Of a DNA stretch of 18,994 nt, positions 14,891 through 18,994 are shown one piece after another (position 1 is the stretch's first letter; each line of letters begins with the position of its first letter). A program made the translations under genes and the position numbers. The notes beneath the pieces were generated by a model. The model saw only the letters and a list, made by a program, of their open reading frames with translations, did no database searches and had not been told where the DNA came from. The stretch comes from CAVUOA01 sp963742955 (GTDB taxonomy: Bacteria > Bacteroidota > Ignavibacteria > Tepidaquicellales > OLB5), in NCBI GenBank assembly GCA_963742955.1, contig CAVUOA010000005.1, forward strand, positions 1-18,994, in the 5' to 3' direction.

Positions 14891-15829
14891 TTATTCTGAC
14901 TTTGCTGTTTGTGTTTCAGCCTGGGTTTCAAGTACGTTTATAAATACATTTTCCAGTGAAACCGGCTTTAACCTGTGGTCTGTTATTTCAATTCCGTTTT
15001 TATTAAGCATGTTCTCTATTTCCCGGTAACCGCTTTCATAATTATCTACTACAATATCTATTCTGTCACCGAATATCTGCACCTCGAAACCTGAATTTTT
15101 CTTAAGTAATTCGTACGTATCTCTTATTGAGGGGGAGATGATTTCAATAATTTGCTTGTTCAGTCCTGCTTTAATATTTTCAGGTGTATCGAATTTCATA
15201 ATTTTACCATTTGCAAGCATTATAATTCTGTTAAATCTTTCCGCTTCATCCAGGTAGGGAGTGGTTATTAAAATTGTAATCCCCTCATGCAGAAGATTAG
15301 AAAGGATTTTCCAGAAATCTCTGCGGGATACAGGGTCAACTCCCGTAGTCGGTTCATCTAGAAAAATAATCTGCGGTTTATGAATCAGCGTGCAAGCCAG
15401 CGCAAGCTTCTGCTTCATTCCGCCGGAAAGCTTGCCTGCAAGAAACTTTCTGAAAGCAGTTAAACGCGTGAACTGCAGAAGTTCATCCCGTCTTTCTTTG
15501 TAATGTTTCACACCGTGTATATCGGCAAAGAATTCAATGTTCTCGTCAACGCTTAAATCCTGGTACAGGCTGAACTTTTGCGAAAGGTAGCCGATTTCTC
15601 TTTTTATTTTATTTTTTTGTTTATCAAGGTCAAGCCCTAAAATAGCAGCATTACCTGAATCAGGTCTGAGCAATCCGCAGAGTATACGTATAGTTGTGGT
15701 TTTACCTGCGCCGTCAGGTCCCACGATTCCGAAGATTTCATTCTTCTTCACGTCAAAACTTACACCATTTACTGCCGTAATATCAGCAAATGATTTCTTA
15801 AGGTCATATGTAACTATTGCAGAATCCAA
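14891..15829 (-). CDS. ABC exporter ATPase 1 (like the N-terminal half of YbhF)
   Basis: A 312-residue ATP-binding subunit with canonical motifs: Walker A GPDGAGKTT (37-45), signature LSGGMKQ (134-140), Walker B IIFLDEP (154-160), then TTGVDPVSRR. GPDGAGKTT and LSGGMKQKL are, from memory, the forms found in the N-terminal ATPase half of E. coli YbhF. This suggests the two ATPases here work as a heterodimer equal to the fused YbhF. The start is TTG, 16 bp after the hlyD stop. No ATG lies close enough to give the N-terminal strand, and no ribosome site is visible, so translation is probably coupled to the gene upstream. Confidence 0.93.
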   Translation of the reverse strand: MDSAIVTYDLKKSFADITAVNGVSFDVKKNEIFGIVGPDGAGKTTTIRILCGLLRPDSGNAAILGLDLDKQKNKIKREIGYLSQKFSLYQDLSVDENIEFFADIHGVKHYKERRDELLQFTRLTAFRKFLAGKLSGGMKQKLALACTLIHKPQIIFLDEPTTGVDPVSRRDFWKILSNLLHEGITILITTPYLDEAERFNRIIMLANGKIMKFDTPENIKAGLNKQIIEIISPSIRDTYELLKKNSGFEVQIFGDRIDIVVDNYESGYREIENMLNKNGIEITDHRLKPVSLENVFINVLETQAETQTAKSE

Positions 15830-15845
15830 TAAATTTCTAAATTGT

Positions 15846-16820
15846 TTAATTGCTAATTGTTAAAGAAGCATCTGCGGGCATGCCGGGCTTTAATTCAAAC
15901 TGGGGATTTGGGATTCGAATCTTGACTGCAAAAACCAGCTTTGTGCGCTCATCCTGAGTTTGAATATTCTTCGGAGTAAATTCCGCTTCGGGTGAAATGT
16001 AGATAATCTTACCGTTATAGGTTTTATCTTTGTAGGCGTCAATTTTAATATCTGCGCTTTGACCCAGCTTAACTTTAGCCATTTCTACTTCTGTAAGGTA
16101 AATCACCAGGTCAACTGATTCCAATCTTGAAATTTTCATTAATGAAGATTGAGGAGATACCATTTCGCCTTCTTCAACGTATTTTTTTGATACAAATCCG
16201 TCTGATGGAGCGTAAACTCTACAATCCTCAATGTTCTTCTTCAGCAGGTCAGCGCTTGCCTCGAGGCTCTTGAGATTTGCTTTGGCTGATTGTATATCTT
16301 CGGGCCGGATTATGGTTTTTATTTTGCCGAGATTTTCTTTTGCGGAATTATACTGTGCAAGCGAAACATCATATCTTGCAACCGCATCATCATATTGTTT
16401 TTTGGTTATTGTTCTTGTTTCATACAGTGAAGTGTAGCGGTCTTTATCGTCTTTTGCCTGGTCAAGATTTATTTTTGCCTGCTTAAGTGACTGCTCGGCT
16501 ACTTCTATATCTTCTTTCCTTGCTCCGCTTAACAACAGATTAAGCTGTGCATCTGCCTGCTCGACCCGTGCTTCTGCCTGTCTTAACTGAATATCGAGCA
16601 AATCATGGTCAATCTCAACAAGAAGGTCACCAGATTTAACTTTATCGCCTTCCTTGATAGGAATTTTTTTAATTTGTCCGGAAAGTTTAGAACTGACGGT
16701 AACGTCAACCGATTCAATTGTTCCAGATGCTGTAATAAGGTTTGCCTCTTTGTTATTTCCGCATCCGGAAACAAATAATATAGTAATTATTAATAAAGAT
16801 ACTCTTTTAAATAATTTCAT
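15846..16820 (-). CDS. HlyD/YbhG-type membrane-fusion lipoprotein (efflux adaptor)
   Basis: A 324-residue periplasmic adaptor linking the inner-membrane ABC transporter to TolC. It has an N-terminal lipoprotein signal (lipobox VSGC, Cys20), so it is anchored by lipid instead of a transmembrane helix. A half-lipoyl segment (SGQIKKIPIKEGDKVKSGDL) comes next, a long alpha-helical coiled-coil hairpin (about 70-190, rich in A/E/Q/K), the second lipoyl half (DCRVYAPSDGFVSKKYVEEG) and a beta-barrel with VKLGQSADIKID and LKPGMPADASL. The length is close to that of E. coli YbhG. Its start overlaps the tetR stop as ATGA. It is followed after 16 bp by ATPase 1. Confidence 0.95.
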   Translation of the reverse strand: MKLFKRVSLLIITILFVSGCGNNKEANLITASGTIESVDVTVSSKLSGQIKKIPIKEGDKVKSGDLLVEIDHDLLDIQLRQAEARVEQADAQLNLLLSGARKEDIEVAEQSLKQAKINLDQAKDDKDRYTSLYETRTITKKQYDDAVARYDVSLAQYNSAKENLGKIKTIIRPEDIQSAKANLKSLEASADLLKKNIEDCRVYAPSDGFVSKKYVEEGEMVSPQSSLMKISRLESVDLVIYLTEVEMAKVKLGQSADIKIDAYKDKTYNGKIIYISPEAEFTPKNIQTQDERTKLVFAVKIRIPNPQFELKPGMPADASLTISN

Positions 16821-17443
16821 AAGGGTAATTTTATTGTTTTAAATTCCGTTATTCCTTTTTCTGTCAGAATTCCGTTCAATAATATTTCAAATGTATAGCG
16901 AATAGCTTCGCGGTTAGTGAAACTTGTGTTCAGCAAAAAATGCGGATTTACAACTCCTCTTAGCGCTGCAACAAACATGGTAACAATCAGCTCAGCAGGG
17001 TAATCCTTAAAGAATTTCTCTTTTTGTCCCTGCCTTATAATTTTTGAGACGTTTTGATACATCAAATTCTTGCGTATTGAATCTACTTTTTCCCAGAGCA
17101 GCGGAGCGTGAAGCTGCATGTCGTGCATCCATTTATCGGTAAACCGGATTATATTTTTGCTGAGTATTTCGAGCATTTTAACAAGCTTAACAAGAGCGTT
17201 ATCATTTGAATCGAGGACATCGTTAATAGCAGCGCTGATAATTTTCATTATATGTTCAATTGCAGCCCAAACAAGTTTTTCTTTTGTAGGAAAATATTTA
17301 TATATGGTGTTCTTACCGATGTGCATTTCCTGTGCAAGCTCATCTATAGTAATTTTATGAAAACCTTCACAGGTAAACTTCTCTGAACTGAATTCCAGTA
17401 TTTTCTGCTGTTCATTGGCAGCAGGTGTAAATCTCGGTGTCAT
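16817..17443 (-). CDS. TetR-family transcriptional regulator of the efflux operon
   Basis: A 208-residue DNA-binding regulator. The N-terminal helix-turn-helix is clear: FTCEGFHKITIDELAQEMHIGKNTIYKYFPTKEKL (about residues 23-57). The C-terminal half is a helical ligand-binding domain with TetR_C-like sequence (FVAALRGVVNPHF). It starts the operon, and its stop overlaps the hlyD start (ATGA), so it is co-transcribed with the exporter it most likely represses. The position equals that of CecR (YbiH) upstream of ybhG in E. coli. A strong promoter and an inverted-repeat operator candidate lie just upstream. No Shine-Dalgarno is visible, and the leader is about 30 nt. The inducing ligand cannot be told from sequence. 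Confidence 0.95.
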   Translation of the reverse strand: MTPRFTPAANEQQKILEFSSEKFTCEGFHKITIDELAQEMHIGKNTIYKYFPTKEKLVWAAIEHIMKIISAAINDVLDSNDNALVKLVKMLEILSKNIIRFTDKWMHDMQLHAPLLWEKVDSIRKNLMYQNVSKIIRQGQKEKFFKDYPAELIVTMFVAALRGVVNPHFLLNTSFTNREAIRYTFEILLNGILTEKGITEFKTIKLPL

Positions 17444-17449
17444 ATCGTA

Positions 17450-17477
17450 GGAAACTATTTACGTCTTATTAGTTTCC
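17450..17477. promoter_or_regulatory. Candidate TetR operator
   Basis: GGAAACTA (17450-17457) and TAGTTTCC (17470-17477) are exact reverse complements with a 12-bp spacer. The site lies between the -10/-7 box and the tetR start codon (6 bp from it), so a bound repressor would block the efflux operon and could affect the divergent gene too. Confidence 0.55.
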
Positions 17478-17506
17478 AAAATAATATAAAATGTGCATTT
17501 TGTCAA
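17478..17506 (-). promoter_or_regulatory. Promoter of the efflux operon
   Basis: On the minus strand a perfect TTGACA (17501-17506) is followed by a 17-bp spacer and TATTTT (17478-17483). Read in Bacteroidota form, it is TTG-N20-TATTTTGG, one mismatch from TAnnTTTG. It faces tetR about 35 bp away and abuts the candidate operator. Confidence 0.55.
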
Positions 17507-17575
17507 GTAATTAATTAAAAAAGTTCATTATTTTACAGTTGAATTACTGCTAACACTTTAATTAATACCAGTTTG

Positions 17576-18994
17576 ATGAAGAGAATTGTTTTTTTACTTT
17601 TTTTAAGCCTGTTAATTTCTTCCTGTACCCGCAAAGAAACAGATACCAATATCTTCCGATATAACGAAACGCAGGGGATTGAAAACCTTGACCCCGTTAT
17701 GTGCAGCAACTACCCAGCAATATGGCCTGTGATGCAATGCATGGAAGGATTGGTTGAATTCGACAGGGATATGAAGCTGCATTCTTTGCTCGCAGAATCG
17801 TATTCAATTTCAAATGACGGGCTGGTGTATACGTTTAATATTACTAAAAACGTTTACTTTCATGATGATGAATGTTTTCCTGACAAGAAGGGGAGAGTAT
17901 TAAGCGCGTATGACTTCAAATACTGCTTCGAACGGCTTTGTGACCCAAGGACTAAAACACGCGGACTATGGCTTTTCCGTGACAGGGTGAAAGGCGCTTC
18001 TGAGTATATTAACTCTATTCAAAATAATAAATTTGATGTGAAAGATATTTCGGGAATACAGTGTCCGGATTCGTCAACGCTTGTAATTACACTCACAAAG
18101 CCTTTTGCTCCGTTTTTGAGCATACTCACGATGGCTTATACATTTGTTTATCCCCGTGAAGCTGTTGAACATTACAAAGATAATTTCGGTTATCATCCTG
18201 TAGGGACAGGTCCATTTAGGTTTGTAAAATGGGATTTTGATAAAGATCTCGTGTTTGAAAAAAATCCCAACTACTGGAAAAAGAACAAACAGGGAAAATC
18301 ATTAGTATATCTTGACGGATTTGTTGTAACGTTTACACGCAGTCCTGAAACGGAGTTTCTGGATTTTAAAGAAGGAAGAATCGATTACTACTCGCCTTCA
18401 CCCGAGGTTCTAAGCCAGATTACTGATGAAAACGGAAAGCTTCTTCCTGAATATGATTTTGAAATGGTTAAACAGCCCTGGTTAAACACAGTTTACCTTG
18501 CAGTTCAGCTTGATAAAAACACACCCGGCGGAAAAAATAACGTTTTGGCAGACAATGTTAAGCTCCGTCAGGCAATTAGCTGTGCTATAGACCGCGAGAA
18601 AATCGTGAAGTATGTTTTAAAATTTAAAGGCATACCCGCCGAAAACGGACCAATACCGATTGGTATGCCGGGATTTTCAAAAGATGTTGTTGGGTATAAA
18701 TACGATAAAGAACGCGCTATCAAGCTGCTTGGAGAAGCAGGCTATCCCGGCGGGAAAGGATTGAGTTTTAAGCTCACAATTTCCAACGAAGAAACCTCGA
18801 AGCTTATCGGCGAGGCTGTGCAGGCGCAGTTAAGGGAAATTGGCATTGATATGCAGCTTGATTTTATGCAGGGCTCCACTTTGCGCAGCTCGCAAGTAGG
18901 CGGTGAGCTTGCATTCTGGCGCGCTAACTGGGGAGCAGATTATTTTGACCCGGAGAATTTTATGGCGCTATTCTTTTCAAAGAATAAAACACCT
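17576..18994 (+). CDS. Solute-binding lipoprotein of a peptide/nickel-type ABC transporter (SBP family 5), partial
   Basis: A periplasmic or membrane-anchored solute-binding protein that captures oligopeptides or similar substrates for an ABC importer. The window ends inside it after 473 codons; family members are usually 500-600 residues. A lipoprotein signal (MKRIVFLLFLSLLISSC, lipobox Cys17) is followed by features of the SBP_bac_5 family: RYNETQGIENLDPV, ESYSISNDGLVYTFNITKNVYF, the GTGPFRFVKWD motif, KNPNYW, LRQAISCAIDREKIV and YDKERAIKLLGEAGYPGG. The start ATG is the only one that gives the signal peptide; the ribosome site is weak. It is divergent from the TetR/efflux operon. Permease and ATPase genes would be expected beyond the window, but many such proteins in this lineage stand alone. 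Confidence 0.93.
   Translation, partial: MKRIVFLLFLSLLISSCTRKETDTNIFRYNETQGIENLDPVMCSNYPAIWPVMQCMEGLVEFDRDMKLHSLLAESYSISNDGLVYTFNITKNVYFHDDECFPDKKGRVLSAYDFKYCFERLCDPRTKTRGLWLFRDRVKGASEYINSIQNNKFDVKDISGIQCPDSSTLVITLTKPFAPFLSILTMAYTFVYPREAVEHYKDNFGYHPVGTGPFRFVKWDFDKDLVFEKNPNYWKKNKQGKSLVYLDGFVVTFTRSPETEFLDFKEGRIDYYSPSPEVLSQITDENGKLLPEYDFEMVKQPWLNTVYLAVQLDKNTPGGKNNVLADNVKLRQAISCAIDREKIVKYVLKFKGIPAENGPIPIGMPGFSKDVVGYKYDKERAIKLLGEAGYPGGKGLSFKLTISNEETSKLIGEAVQAQLREIGIDMQLDFMQGSTLRSSQVGGELAFWRANWGADYFDPENFMALFFSKNKTP

Noticed and set aside
17560..18994. The solute-binding protein as part of the efflux operon
   Set aside because: It is divergent from tetR, on the other strand, and belongs to an import-type family. 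At most it shares the promoter region.

Overview
The window looks like a chromosomal piece of a member of the Bacteroidota/Chlorobi lineage, most probably Ignavibacteria or a close relative. This is inference. It rests on a secreted C25 (gingipain-type) peptidase ending in a type A type IX secretion (T9SS) sorting domain of the 'NYPNPFNPGT...YDILGRE...GVYFYRL' kind, promoter-like sites of the Bacteroidota form (TTG-N20-TAnnTTTG), AT-rich spacers and several TTG starts. No rRNA, tRNA, CRISPR array, transposase or phage gene was seen.

Layout. (1) Bases 1-638 hold no convincing gene, only a dense set of short perfect hairpins and palindromes, including two near-identical 26-bp terminator-like hairpins. 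(2) 639-4569, minus strand: dnaE (replicative DNA polymerase III alpha subunit) followed by trxA (thioredoxin). (3) 4570-4965: AT-rich divergent spacer. (4) 4966-7423, plus strand: secreted C25 peptidase, about 818 residues if repaired. It is broken by five single-base indels packed into about 250 bp across its catalytic centre, and is followed by a clear terminator. (5) 7476-9447, minus strand: five small membrane-protein genes, namely two tandem DUF4870 paralogues, then after a strong terminator a DUF2752 protein, a DUF4190-like protein and an unrecognised multi-helix protein. Two of these also carry a one-base frameshift. (6) 9568-9975, minus: small exported protein with a fibronectin-III-like fold. 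(7) 10157-17443, minus: a seven-gene efflux operon in the order TetR regulator, HlyD-type lipoprotein adaptor, ABC ATPase 1, TolC-type outer-membrane protein, ABC ATPase 2, ABC-2 permease, ABC-2 permease. (8) 17576 to the end, plus: lipoprotein solute-binding protein of the peptide/nickel (SBP_bac_5) family, cut by the window edge.

How the genes fit together. The efflux operon is the same set and order as enterobacterial cecR-ybhG-ybhF-ybhS-ybhR. Here the double ATPase YbhF is two separate genes, with a dedicated tolC between them. The adaptor, two ATPases, two permeases and TolC would form a complete tripartite exporter, probably repressed by the TetR protein through an 8-8 inverted repeat just upstream of tetR. 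The first four genes are tightly packed. A 177-bp spacer rich in hairpins then separates tolC from ATPase 2, and one hairpin overlaps the ATPase 2 start codon.

The most unusual feature is a run of at least seven single-base indels confined to about 6.26-8.23 kb, in three neighbouring genes, while roughly 12 kb of other coding sequence is intact. This is either a local sequence-quality problem or decay of adjacent accessory genes. Nothing here is clearly a new biological system. The best leads are the indel cluster, the split-YbhF/TolC operon with its internal repeat, and the hairpin-rich spacer at 1-638.
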